DNA of 64,000 bases. Origin: Dryomyza anilis (taxonomy: Eukaryota > Arthropoda > Insecta > Diptera > Dryomyzidae). Location of the stretch: contig OX638135.1 of NCBI GenBank assembly GCA_951804985.1, forward strand, positions 64,215,099 through 64,279,098, in the 5' to 3' direction. A model generated the notes under the pieces. It saw only the letters and a program-made list of their open reading frames with translations. It was not told the DNA's origin and did no database searches. Shown here piece by piece: positions 1 to 10,919 of this stretch (positions within the stretch are counted from its first letter, which is position 1; every line of letters begins with the position of its first letter). A program made the position numbers and the translations under genes.

Positions 1-503
1 TGCAAAAAAAAAACATGAAACTCCTGGATAACATGAAAAAATATATAAAAAATTCACTAGTTTGAAGTTGACATATGATTTGAGTAAACAATTCAACGTC
101 AGGCATCAAAGTAAATAAAAATCTTAGTATGCAGATCGATAGATTAACCATAAGAGAACAACTCATAGAATAACTTTTTTTTGTGAGAAAATCACAAATA
201 ATTTTTTAGACGTAGCAAAATATTACAACAAATCAATCTGCCTGACCTATTTGTGCAAATATATTGCCATTTTCTATTGTTTAATAAATTAAAAAAATAC
301 AGTACATGAATATTTGAGCTATTAGATAATACTAAATTACACTAATGGTCAAGTGAGAATGTCATGAGGATTTTATCCACTTAAAAAAAAATCCATGATT
401 TTTTGACTTTTTTTGGATTTTTTTTGATGTTTGTACATTTTTGGAATTATAACTTAAGAAATATATTTGTCGTACTCTAAGATATATTTTTTCAATATTT
501 CAG
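1..503. other. AT-rich sequence, no gene seen
   Basis: This stretch is AT-rich with short homopolymers and stop codons in all frames. The last ~20 bases before 504 are pyrimidine-rich and end in CAG, so this could be the 3' end of an intron before the decayed exon at 504-861. I see no RNA gene or repeat boundary here. Confidence 0.5.
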
Positions 504-861
504 AATTTGATATAAACCACCCAAAAAAATATTTGGACCACTGCTGGATGAAATCTCTGGAGAATTTTATAATGAATTCAAATATTATTTTATAGCCAAC
601 ATAGGCCTTTATGTAGATTCAAATAATTTAATGGATGTAGTCTCCGAAACTATGGAATTACTTAATGACAATTCTAAAACAATTTTTAAAGCGGTATACA
701 TTGATTAAATCTATAAGGTTCTGAAGAGTTGTCCTGTTATAAAGAAGACATTCAAAATAGATTTGATCAGGCACTTAGGCTGTTTCATTTTTCGCCCAAT
801 GACTAATTCAGTATTTGAAAGAAAACGAATTCCAGATCCAATCGTTCAATTTTTCCACAAA
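504..861 (+). pseudogene. Decayed exon-like coding segment, unknown protein
   Basis: One reading frame (codons starting at 511, 541, 601 and so on) stays open from 511 to 861 except for a single TAA at 706-708. It encodes ordinary-looking protein, for example IFGPLLDEISGEFYNEF and IRHLGCFIFRPMTNSVFE. The segment follows a good splice acceptor (TTTTTTCAATATTTCAG, ending at 503) and ends at a donor-like AAA|GTATGT at 862. A TGA at 508 is in frame, but one extra A in the A7 run at 523-529 would join the upstream codons FDINHP to the frame. That suggests one frameshift plus one stop. I do not recognise the family. It could be a dead host exon or a spliced gene from a large mobile element. The exon-like reading is inference; the open frame and splice motifs are visible. 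Confidence 0.45.
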
Positions 862-1800
862 GTATGTTTTAACCAAAGTTTATACAGTAGTTCTCGGCAG
901 TGAAAGGGTGGGAAGGAATAACTATAAAAATCGATAAATCCAATTGCAATTTATAAAAACTCCATAAAAATCCCATAAAATCCACAATATCCAATAAAAT
1001 CCATTAAAAATAAAAAAATCCGTTGGAGTGAATTTTTTTTTTAAATCCGGGTTTTTTCCAGCCCGGACAGGACAGGGTTATCCACTCCAAAAAAATGTAT
1101 ACAAACTCCAAAAAATCCAATAAAATCAAAAAACCCCAATAAAATCCATTTAAATCCTATAAAAACCAAAAAATCCGGTCGATTGGATTTTTTTTTAAAT
1201 CCGGGTTTTTTCCATCCCTGGCTGCTCAGCACACTTTTTATGAGATTTCGTTCTGGCATTATTTTTACTCGATGGCCGGCAATCCGTAGAATCTCTTGTA
1301 GTGTCCGGTAAATTTATAGCCGTCCATCCGTATCGCGCGAGAATTGCAAGTGGAAGCTGATCAACTGTATAAAAATAATTTACTTTTTATTAAAAAAAAA
1401 AAATAGTAATTATAGCTGAATGTTACTGTTATTTATAAATATATGAAAACAATAAGTTCTAGGGTTTGTGAAAATACTATTTGTACTGTTCTGTAATATT
1501 GCGAAATGTGTTTGCAATTTTGGTACTATTACATTATAATATCAATTATTTTCTATCGATATTTCAATAGTTATTTTTAAATAACATAATTTAAAACCTT
1601 ACAATAGTGCTTCGACCATATCTTTCATTAATATCATCATTACATTCTCCACAATTGTCTAAATAGGTATTCTCTCTAGTATTACCAATGATTTAAAATA
1701 TAAAATTTATTTTTTACTAAATATGCTTTTTCGATGATTTTATAAATTGTCCTTATTTTCTAAATTTTTCAAATTTAAGAGTTTATTTTAACTAAACCAT
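862..1800. other. No gene; short A/T repeats with AAAATCC motifs
   Basis: From about 930 to 1215 the sequence repeats degenerate words such as CCATAAAAATCC and CCAATAAAATCC, and includes two copies of AAATCCGGGTTTTTTCCA (1043-1060 and 1196-1213). A slightly more GC-rich patch at 1215-1375 is open in one minus frame, but it matches no family I recognise. The rest is plain AT-rich DNA. Confidence 0.5.
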
Positions 1801-1976
1801 AAACGATATTCAAGTTGACTTAATGCCATAACATTCCTTGATTTATTTCTGGGCAATAACCGTATTAATTTTAAATCAATAACTGTTAAAACGATATTCA
1901 AGTTGACTTAATGCCATAACATTCCTTGATTTATTTCTGGGCAATAACCGTATTCATTTTAAATCAATAGCTGTAT
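1801..1976. repeat. 88-bp direct tandem duplication
   Basis: Two adjacent, almost identical copies begin at 1801 and 1889, each starting AAACGATATTCAAGTTGACT. They differ at only a few positions, so the duplication is recent. No coding content. Confidence 0.9.
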
Positions 1977-2058
1977 AATCTTTTCATAAAAAATGTTTGT
2001 AAAATGCAGTGAAAAATGCAAAAAACATAAAATGAATTTCTCTAAAACGTTACGTATA

Positions 2059-2570
2059 CAGTGATGTGCGAAATAATAGAGACACCAATGCAGTTATTTG
2101 ATAAGTGATATTTTCTACTGGGTTTATTACAAAAATAAAGTTAACTAATTGTATTTCAATGCAGAATAGAATACCCATAATAGAGCATAATTATTCAGAA
2201 TATTTTTTGAAAATTTCAATCAATTTGTCTCAGCCTTCTGATATTTGCTGTGAAAATTAATAATGACAGTTGCAAACTTTGGTTTATTATATAAATATTT
2301 AAATTTTTATTAAATAATTTATTATTGTTAAATGTGTTCTTATATTAGAAAAGAAATTATAATTTTTTACTTAGGAAATATAGTTGTTGGAATTGGGGCG
2401 ATTATTGCAGTTTAGCTCCGAAAACATTTATCTAATAAAAAAACTACAAAGTAAAGGTAAGTCTTACAGGAAAATTGCAGAAATTGTTGTATACTCTAAG
2501 ACAATTTCTGAAAATACGATTAATTAAGTCCATAAATTAGATGCATGAGATCAAAAATCAATAATTTCGT
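2059..2570 (+). mobile_element. 5' end of a dead Tc1-like transposon
   Basis: A TA dinucleotide at 2057-2058 is followed by a Tc1-style terminus, CAGTGATGTGCGAAATAATA then GAGACACC. About 360 bases in, a plus-strand frame encodes a helix-turn-helix start: ENIYLIKKLQSKGKSYRKIA followed by EIVVYSKTISENTIN, then a stop. The pattern 'L..G.SYR.IA......S..T' is typical of the N-terminal DNA-binding domain of Tc1 transposases. The catalytic domain and right terminus are missing, so only the 5' quarter remains. It is unrelated in sequence to the two other Tc1/mariner elements at 10920 and 13939. Confidence 0.65.
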
Positions 2571-2985
2571 CTGTCACAAAAAGTTTTATTTTGCGACATG
2601 TAAAAATAAATTTTAAACATTCATAACTCCTAAATAACAAGGTATACAAAAATTTTTATATACATAGAAAATCTTACCACAAAAGTGTATTAAAAGTATT
2701 TGATTTCATATGTTTTCGGAGCAATATATGTTGAAAAATCCGTAAAAATGGCAGGTGATAGGCTGCGTTTTGGGCCATATAAGCAATGTTTGAAATTATC
2801 AGGGGTAGAAACCGGAACTATAAAAAGAACGTTTGGTAATCGTTCCGAAATTGTTCCGTTCCGGAACGAACGAAAAGCAAAAGTTCCGAGCGCAAACGTT
2901 TCAGTCGGAACTTTGGCTCAAAAGTTCAGATTGGAACTTTAGCATACAAAAAACGTTTGAATCGTTCCTATCGCCATAGGCACAC

Positions 2986-3375
2986 AACCTGGTGCGTCAT
3001 TGGAACTTGTTCGGGTGAATCGCTTCCTGTGGGCCTAGTAAAGCATCCTGGTGCGTCATTGGAACTTTTTCTGGTGAATCACTTTCTGTGGGCCTAGATA
3101 CGGATCCTGGTGCATCATTGGAACTTTTTCGGGTGAATCGCTTCCTGTGGGCCTAGATTCGAATCCTGGTGTGTCATTGGAACTTTTTCGGGTAAATCGC
3201 TTCCTGTGGGCCTAGATACAGATCCTGGTGCGTCATTGGAACTTTTCGGGGAATCGCTTCCTGTGGGCCTAGATACGGATCCTGGTGCGTCATTGGAACT
3301 TTTTTGGTAAATCTCTTACTGTGGGCCTAGATACGGATCCTGGTGCGTCATTGGAACTTTTTAGGGTGAATCGCA
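2986..3375 (+). repeat. Left arm array, ~59-bp unit, ~6.5 copies
   Basis: Units carry the words CTGGTGCGTCATTGGAACTT and CGCTTCCTGTGGGCCTAGAT in the same order at ~59-bp spacing. Copies differ by point changes and small indels, including one shortened unit near 3240. Confidence 0.9.
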
Positions 3376-4050
3376 CGAAAAAGTTCCAATGATGCACCTG
3401 GATGCGTATCTAGGCCCACAGGAAGAGATTCACCCAAAAAAGTTTCAATGTCGCACATGGTTGCGTAACTAGGCCCACAGGAAGAGATTCACCCGAAAAA
3501 GGTCCAATGACGCATCTGAATGCGTATCTAGGCCCACAGGAAGAGATTCACCCAAAAAAGTTCCAATGACGCACCAGGTTGTGTATCTAGGCCCACAGGA
3601 AAAGATTCACACTAAAAAGTACCAATGACGCACCAGAATCCGTATCTAGGCCGACAGGAAGCGATTCACCCGAAAAAGTTCCAATGACGCACCTGGATGC
3701 GTATCTAGGCCCACAGGAATCGATTCACGCAAAAAGTTCCAATGATTGTGTATCTACCCACAGGAAGAGATTCACCCGAAATAGTTCCAATGACGCATCT
3801 GGATGCGTATCTAGGCCCACAGGAAGAGATTCACCCAAAAAAGTTCCAATGACGCACCAGGATGTGTATCTAGGCCCACAGGAACAGATTCACCCTAAAA
3901 AGTACCAATGACGCACCAGGATCCGTATCTAGGCCCACAGGAAGCGATGCACCCGAAAAAGTTGCAATGACGCACCTGGATGCGTATCTAGGTCCACAGA
4001 AAGAGATTTACCCAAAAAAAGGTCCAACGACGCACCTAGATGTGAATCCA
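3376..4050 (-). repeat. Right arm array, inverted ~59-bp unit, ~11 copies
   Basis: Reverse complement of the 2986-3375 unit, with words AAGTTCCAATGACGCACCTG and ATCTAGGCCCACAGGAAGAG. It has nearly twice as many units as the left arm, so array length changes independently in each arm. Short open frames here are by-products of the repeat. Confidence 0.9.
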
Positions 4051-4235
4051 TACCCATTGGAACTTTTAAACGGAACGAATCAATCGTTCTTCATCGGAAC
4101 GTTCTTTGTCGGAATGATTCAAATGATTTTTGTATGCTAAAGTTCTGAGCGGAACTTTTGAGCCGGAACTTTTGAGCAAAAGTTCCGATTGAAACGGTTG
4201 CGCTCGGAACTTTTGCTTGTTTTATTGGTGTCAAG

Positions 4236-5228
4236 TACAGATGAGCATGTGAGTGTCATTCATGTAAATCACTCGTGATTGTTATTGAATCCTAATTTTG
4301 CTCACGTGATTGTGAGTGAGTGTGACTAGACCAAAAAATACCGTGAGTGAGTGTGCGTGAGTACAATTTTTTCGTGAGTGAGTGTGAGTCGAGTTAATAA
4401 AATAAGAAAGTCTCATTTTTATTTTTTTTGCTATTTTTACATATTTTTGATCACCCCTTCTTCAACTCAGAATAAGTTGCAAGGTTTCAGCCAACCATAG
4501 ATCTAACCCCTGCAAACCGGCCGTACTTAGTATGGGAAAGTCAATTTTTGTGGGGGTCATGTCTTAAGTTTTTGCTTGGTTTCATACGACCGTTCATGGA
4601 AATGGACAAAGATTTTTTTTTTTGATATACCCATTTTTGGAAAAGTTAAATTTTCAATTTAAAATACACATGAAAACTCTGTATTGACTTTATTTTATTT
4701 ATTAAATTTCGTTGTTCCAGGGGTTCGTGTGGGGACCCGTTTTTATTCGAGTTATGTGGGGGTCATGTCATTAGTTTTTGCTTGGTTTCATACGACCGTT
4801 CATGGAAATGGACATAGATCTTTTTGATATACCGATTTTTGGAAAAAGTTTAATTTTCAATTTATAATACACATGAAAACTCTGTATTGACTTTATTTTA
4901 TTTATTAAATTTCGTTGTTCCAGGGATTCGTGTGGGGACCCGTTTTCATTCGAGTTATAAATGTAGTAACCAAAAAAATCGCTTCAAAAATCGTTTTTCC
5001 CAAAGTCGATTCATCCCTGGTAAATTCTACCCAAGACTATTCTTTTATTGATAATTTTTTTCCAGAGATAATTTTCCATAGAGACAATTCTCAAAGATTT
5101 TACACGAATTCTTCACCGGAGATCACGCGTGATTGTATCTTAATTTTACTCACGTCATTGTGAGTGAGTGTGAGTAGAAAAAAATGTTCGTGAGCGTGAG
5201 TCAAAACTTAATCACTTGCCCATCTCTA
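4236..5228. mobile_element. hAT-type MITE in arm A, 8-bp TSD
   Basis: The element is flanked by identical 8-bp duplications GTGTCAAG (4228-4235 and 5229-5236). Its ends are TACAGATGAGCATGTGAGTG and a right end whose complement begins TAGAGATGGGCAAGTGATTA; TAGAGATGGGCA-like ends plus 8-bp TSDs are typical of hAT elements. Subterminal regions are packed with GTGAGTGA words in inverted orientation. The interior holds a ~190-bp direct duplication (from ~4549 and ~4742) that arm C has only once. There is no transposase. Confidence 0.8.
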
Positions 5229-5236
5229 GTGTCAAG

Positions 5237-6132
5237 CTCTGTCAAAACATCAAGCCAATCAAAACATTTAATGTTTTGAAAAACAAAACCAAACGACAAC
5301 ACTGTCGCTGAACATGCAACGAATACAGTGGGTGCAGCGAGTAACGAGTGAGAAGACATACATTGGAAACAACAACAAATCTGCAGCTCGGTGTTCGACG
5401 GCAGTAATGTTGTTGTTGTCAGTATTTATGTGTTAATAAAAAATACAACAAAATTTATTATAATAAAAAAATTGTAAATGTTTTGAAACGAAGTGAATGT
5501 CTTGAAGAGGGTTTCAAATGCACTTGTGCAGATGTCTAGTAGGTATGTAGTAATAATTATTTCTTATGTAGTTATTAATATTTAGCTTGAAATTAAATCA
5601 ATAACAACCTTTTTGGTGACTAACATTTTCGAGTTTTAAATAAATGCAGAATATAGTAAAATTAAATGAGTATGTAGATATATTTTAACTTTAGCTTGAT
5701 GTAAAATAAATACTGGATGTAGTACAATTTAAAACATTTGTAATAATTTATCTACATATTTGAGGACGTATAAATAAAGACAAAATGTAGTTCTTTTAAT
5801 ACAAATGTATTCAAATTTTGCAGTAATGGAGTAAAATTATGTAGATTTTTTATACAAAAATGTTTTTTTGAAAACAAATTGATATAATTTGAACATAAAT
5901 TAAATACAAATGTATTTATTTTAAAGACATTTTTATTTATTTTTAATACAGAATTTTTTCGTACGCCGATACTGACAAGAGACACGTATTTAAATGCATA
6001 CATATCCTATATACCGCATACCGATTTTTTTTTTTAATTAAATTTAAAAGAATGTTCACATACGTTTAAGTTTAAACGAATGTACTAAAATAAGGGCTAT
6101 TCATAAATTAATTAACTTGCGATGCCATATTT
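5237..6132. other. Arm A unique segment, no gene
   Basis: Non-coding AT-rich DNA of the arm repeat, copied at 9124-9999 (direct) and ~17150-18011 (inverted). It includes a self-complementary AAAACATTTAATGTTTTGAA near 5263. No open frame is conserved among the three copies, which argues against coding function. Confidence 0.7.
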
Positions 6133-6875
6133 ATACCCTACACTAAGAGTGAAAGGGTATATTCAGTTTGGTACGCCGTTTGTAACACCCAGAAGGAAGC
6201 ATCTCCGGTATGGAAAAGTATATATATTCTTGATCAGCATGATCTCCTGAGTCGATTTAGCGATGTCCGTCTGTCTGTCCGTCTGTCTGTCCGTCTGTCT
6301 GTCCGTCTGTCCGTCTGTCTGTCCGTCTGTCTGTCTGTCTGTCTGTTGAAATCCCTAAGACTTTTAAAATTGAAGAGCTAGATAAATGAAACTTATAACT
6401 TAAATTACTAATATACCTACGCTGTATGTGCGAGATCGGTCCATTGTGACCTATGATCCGACCACTTATGTTCAAATACCTCATATAAAATTTACATATA
6501 CAGATCAATTTTACTGTATACGTGCTTAGGTAAACTTTTTTGGTCAAATATGTATTGACATCATGCTCAAATACATGATAATAATGTTTTCCGGCGAAAA
6601 GACTTGTGGTTCACCAAAAAAGAAATCGATATTCGGTACACCTACCCATATGTAAATATGGGTATCAAATGAATGGAAATTCTTCAGCGATTGAATGTTT
6701 GTAGTTATTTTCAGGATTCGTATACCCTGGTGACCTATATATCACTTTGAATGGTAACCACACATATGTGTAGGGTATTTATAGTCGGCTTAGACCGACT
6801 ATAATTTTGATAATCCGAACTATCATAATTACACCTACTTTAAAATTTCCCATGTGATCTAACCTTCCCAACTGG
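6133..6875 (-). mobile_element. ATACCC element, copy 1 (arm A)
   Basis: Ends are ATACCCTACACTAAGAGTG and (right) CCTTCCCAACTGG. The matching site in arm C is empty, giving a 2-bp TT duplication. Inside are a (GTCT/GTCC)n tract near 6265-6345 and, near the right end, a subterminal palindrome GTCGGCTTAGACCGACTATA. There is no coding capacity: open frames rich in TDRR repeats come from the tract. See the 49419 copy for exact boundaries. Confidence 0.85.
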
Positions 6876-8027
6876 TTTTAGTTTCAACTTCACTGCAGAG
6901 TTTCAAGTAATAAAGACAAAAATAGACCACGGATGCCATTTTCTTGTTTCAAATCTACTTCAGGATTGCTCAGTGCTGCCAACGATACAATTAATATTGT
7001 ATTTATACAATAATTTTGGTGTCAGTAAAATATACAATCCTGACATGGATTTATACCATGTTTTTCATATCGTAATATTTTTAAATGAGTTTTTTTATTA
7101 AATAGGTATGTCCAATAATTTATTTTAATAAGTTTAATTTCCCATAAGTTTAAATAACTCTGAAGTATTTTTTTAATATGACATGTAAGCGGATTGTTAA
7201 AAGATGTGTACAAAAACAAATGCAAAAGTATGTTGACAACAGTGGGCCGACAGTGAAAAATACCGAAGCATTTTTTTATTGCAGAAATCGGTAGCATATA
7301 TCTTGGGATGCGTACCTGTTTTATTTGGTCATTGACCTCCAAAAAGGGATCAATACTCCATTTATGACCAACAAGTTTCCATTTTATAGCGGATATTATA
7401 TTAGATGGCTAAACCCAATTTATAACCCAACATTTTTTTAAGATACATTTTTGTTGACAACAAATGGGTTTTAGACACATTTTGGAGGTCATGGACCACT
7501 GCAAAGGCCACCATTCCATTTCCCACGAAGCCTGCTTCTGATTTCTGCAATAACTATTTTTTTTTTAATATTTCACCTTCCACCCACTTTTGCTCTTTGA
7601 TATAATAATTTTTGACAGTAATACAATAATAGACTGCTTCAGGGTTGGCATCACCCCAGTGCTTAATATCAAGAAAAATCTACGAAATTCTACAAATAAT
7701 GATCTAAAATTTAAAATAATTAAAAAAATACCTAACGACTAAAAAAACCAAAAGACAAATGCATTAAAAAAAGACGTGTCATCAAAATCCGAGCCCTGAT
7801 TATTACATATCCCAATATTCCACAAGGTATGTCTTTGGAAAAATTATCATAATTGCCTAAGGTCCAATGTGTTTTTTTAAATCAGTTGCATCTATAACAT
7901 ATAATTTCTAGTTGTTACTCTGTATTAGAGAATGATTTGAAAATAACCTTAGCAAAAATTTGGGTGAAGCTAAAACGAATATGTTTTTCATGATTGCAAC
8001 TCACCACCCAATCTAATTTGCTCCAGA
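6876..8027. other. Arm A segment, no gene
   Basis: Repeat-arm DNA also present at 10718-13130 (interrupted by a transposon) and at ~15990-17140 inverted. On the antisense strand around 7440-7690 there is a decayed frame reading VKNYYI.EQKWVEGEILKKK then IAEIRSRLRGKWNGG. It recurs in all three copies but is broken differently in each, and I do not recognise it. Confidence 0.6.
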
Positions 8028-8310
8028 AGTAATTTGCTCCACTGTGCCATTTAATAAGAGTAAATGAAAGGCATGACCATTCAGCGTACTAAGCAATGTG
8101 TTACAAAAAGACGGAAGATCATTCAGCGCACTGAAGCAATATGCGAAAATGAGAAGATCAGCGCATTAGAAACACATAAGTGGGAATGAGATGCCAATAG
8201 CATGTGTCATTCTCGAAACATGTCGAAGCTTGTCGAAACGTGTCGAACAGATGAATGCAGTATATAAGGGCGCCGCATTTGAGGCACAGCACTTCAGTTG
8301 TGATGCGAAT
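8028..8310 (+). mobile_element. LTR fragment in arm A (Ty3/gypsy-type)
   Basis: This matches the promoter half of the LTRs at 56409-56868 and 58541-59059. Shared words include GCAATGTGTTACAAAAAGAC-like text, GAATGAGATGCCAATAGCAT and TATATAAGGGCGCCGCAT. It lacks the LTR termini, so it is an old fragment captured in the arm. Related pieces sit at 13138-13262 and 15655-15987. Confidence 0.7.
8214..8268 (+). promoter_or_regulatory. 10-bp repeat array plus TATA box of the LTR
   Basis: Four consecutive decamers, CGAAACATGT, CGAAGCTTGT, CGAAACGTGT and CGAACAGATG (8214-8253), stand directly before TATATAAG (8261-8268). The same arrangement recurs at 58749-58803 and inverted near 56590-56640. Conservation across divergent LTR copies suggests a factor-binding array; this is inference. 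Confidence 0.5.
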
Positions 8311-8876
8311 ATTTTTTTCTCGTTGCTACTCACCTCATGAGTGAGTAGTCAGAAAATATACGGCAAACTCACAACTCATAAGAGAGTTGCATTTTGTGAG
8401 TAGAGATTTTGCTACTCACAAGAGAGTTTTGCGTTTCACCTCTCAATCCGCATTACACATAAAAGAGTGCAACGAGCAAACTCTCACTTTTCGTCAACTC
8501 ATATATGTTTAAGGACTAAGAGAATGCGTTGATACACTCACTGTACAGGCTTGTATAGTGCAAGATCATTTCTGTTGGAATCTTCCCATCTGTGGTATTT
8601 TTGAAATGTTGTGTAAAATAATATAATTGATATTGTTTTTTACTATAACTTTTTATATGTACAAGATAAAATATTTATGTAAAGGCATTAAAAGTTTGTT
8701 TTTAAATTGCCGATTGACATAAACCTCAAATAAAAATTCCAAATATGCCAACAAATGTTGAAGAATATTATAGGAAATGAAATGCAACATTTTAAAACGT
8801 GGGTTATACAATTTTCCATGGATCATTTTATGAGATATCAACCAATAGCATTTTTACCGAGCTTCCACTAAGGTGG
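8311..8876. other. No gene; GAGTGAGTAG-type short repeats
   Basis: The first ~200 bases hold repeated, partly inverted words such as CTACTCAC, ACTCATAAGAGAGTT and ACTCACAAGAGAGTTTT. A similar insertion lies in arm B at 13330-13520 with a different sequence. The rest is AT-rich. Nothing coding. Confidence 0.5.
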
Positions 8877-9126
<250 letters not shown>

Positions 9127-9999
9127 CAACCTCTGTCAAAACATCAAGCCAATCAAAACATTTAATGTTTTGAAAAAACAAAACCAAACGACAACACTGT
9201 CGCTGAACATGCAACGAATACAGTGAGTGCAGCGAGTAACGAGTGAGAAGACATACATTGGAAACAACTACAAATCTGCCGCTCGGTGTTCGACGGCAGT
9301 AATGTTGTTGTTGTCAGTATTTATGTGTTAATATAAAATACAAAAAAATACAAACAAAAAAAAAAATTATAAATGTTTTAAAACGAAGTGAATGTCTTGA
9401 AGATGGTTTCAAATGCACTTGTGCAGATGTCTAGTAGGTATGCAGTAATAATTATTGCTTATATAGTTATTAATATTTAGCTTCAAATTAAATCAATAAC
9501 AACCTTTTTGGTGACTAATATTTTCGAATTTTAAATAAATTCAGAATATAGTAAAATTAAATGAGTATGTAGATATATTTTAACTTTAGCTTGATGTAAA
9601 ATAAATACTGGATGTAGTACAATTTAAAACATTTGTAATAATTTATCTACATATTTGAGGACGTATAAATAAAGACAAAATGTAGTTCTTTTAATACAAA
9701 TGTATTAAAATTTTGCAGTAATGGAGTAAAATTATGTAGATTTTTCATACAAAAATGTTTTTTTGAAAACAAATTGATATAATTTGAACATAAATTAAAT
9801 ACAAATGTATTTATTTTAAAGACATTTTATTTATTTTTATTACAGAATTTTTTCGTACGCCGATACTGACAAGAAACACATATTTAAATGCATACATATC
9901 TTATATACCGCATACCGATTTTCTTTTTTAAATTAAGTTTAAAAGAATGTACTAAAATAAGGGCTATTCGCAAATTTATTAACTTGCGATGCCATATTT

Positions 10000-10717
10000 A
10001 TACCCTACACTAAGAGTGAAAGGGTATATTCAGTTTGGTACGCCGTTTGTAACACCCAGAAGGAAGCATCTCCGGTATGGAAAAGTATATATATTCTTGA
10101 TCAGCATGACCTCCTGAGTCGATTTAGCGATGTCCGTCTGTCCGTCTGTCCGTCCGTCTGTCTGTCTGTCTGTCTGTTGAAATCCCTACTACTTTTAAAA
10201 TTGAAAAGCTAGATAAATGAAACTTATAACTTAGATTACTAATATACCTACGCTGTATGTGCGAAGAAATTGGCGAGATCGGTCCATTGTGACCTATGAT
10301 CCGACCACTTATGTTCAAATACCTCATATAAAATGTACATATAAAGATCAATTTTTATCTATACGTGCTTAGGAAAACTTTTTTGGTCAAATATATATTG
10401 ATATCATGCTCAAATACATGATAATAATGTTTTCCGGCGAAAATACTTGTGGTTCACAAAAAAAAAATCGAAATTCGGTATACCTACCCATTTGTAAATA
10501 TGGGTATCAAATGAAAGAAAAATCTTCAGGGATGGAAAGTTTGTAGTTATTTTCAGGATTCGTATACCATGCTGACCTATATATCACTTTGAATGGTAAC
10601 CACACATATGTGTAGGGTATTTATAGTCGGCTTAGACCGACTATAATTTTGATAATCCTAACTATCATAATTACACCTACTTTAAAATTTCCCATGTGAT
10701 CTAACCTTCCCAACTGG
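10000..10717 (-). mobile_element. ATACCC element, copy 2 (arm B)
   Basis: Same insertion point as the arm A copy (GCCATATTT before it, TTTTAGTTT after it). It therefore inserted before A and B diverged. It has a shorter GTCT/GTCC tract than copy 1. Confidence 0.85.
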
Positions 10718-10919
10718 TTTTAGTTTGAACTCCACTGCAGAGTTTCAAGTAATAAAGACAAAAATAGACAACGGATGCCACTTTCTTGTTTCAAATCTAC
10801 ATCAAGATTGCTCAGTGCTGCCAACGATACAATTAATATTGTATTTATACAATAATTTTGGTGTCAGTAAAATATACAATCCTGACATGGATGTATACAA
10901 TGTTTTTCATATCGTAATA

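Larger units (their letters stand above)
2870..4220. mobile_element. Foldback element with opposed 59-bp arrays
   Basis: The outer ends are inverted copies: AAGCAAAAGTTCCGAGCGCA near 2874 and TGCGCTCGGAACTTTTGCTT ending near 4219. Inside each end lies a stretch dense in GGAAC/GTTCC words, then a tandem array. The left array runs forward and the right array is its reverse complement, and they meet almost without a spacer near 3375. This is the architecture of Drosophila FB-type foldback elements: long inverted repeats built of tandem units with no coding capacity. It ends about 10 bp before the hAT-type MITE that opens the large palindrome. Confidence 0.8.

Noticed and set aside
2986..4050. 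Regularly spaced repeats that might suggest a CRISPR array
   Set aside because: The whole ~59-bp unit repeats with no unique spacers, orientation reverses in the middle, and the genome is clearly animal.
6257..6547. Frames ending in TDRRTDRR-type repeats (also 10124, 32132, 49747, 61548)
   Set aside because: They read through the (GACA)n tract of the ATACCC element, and the frame is not maintained among copies.
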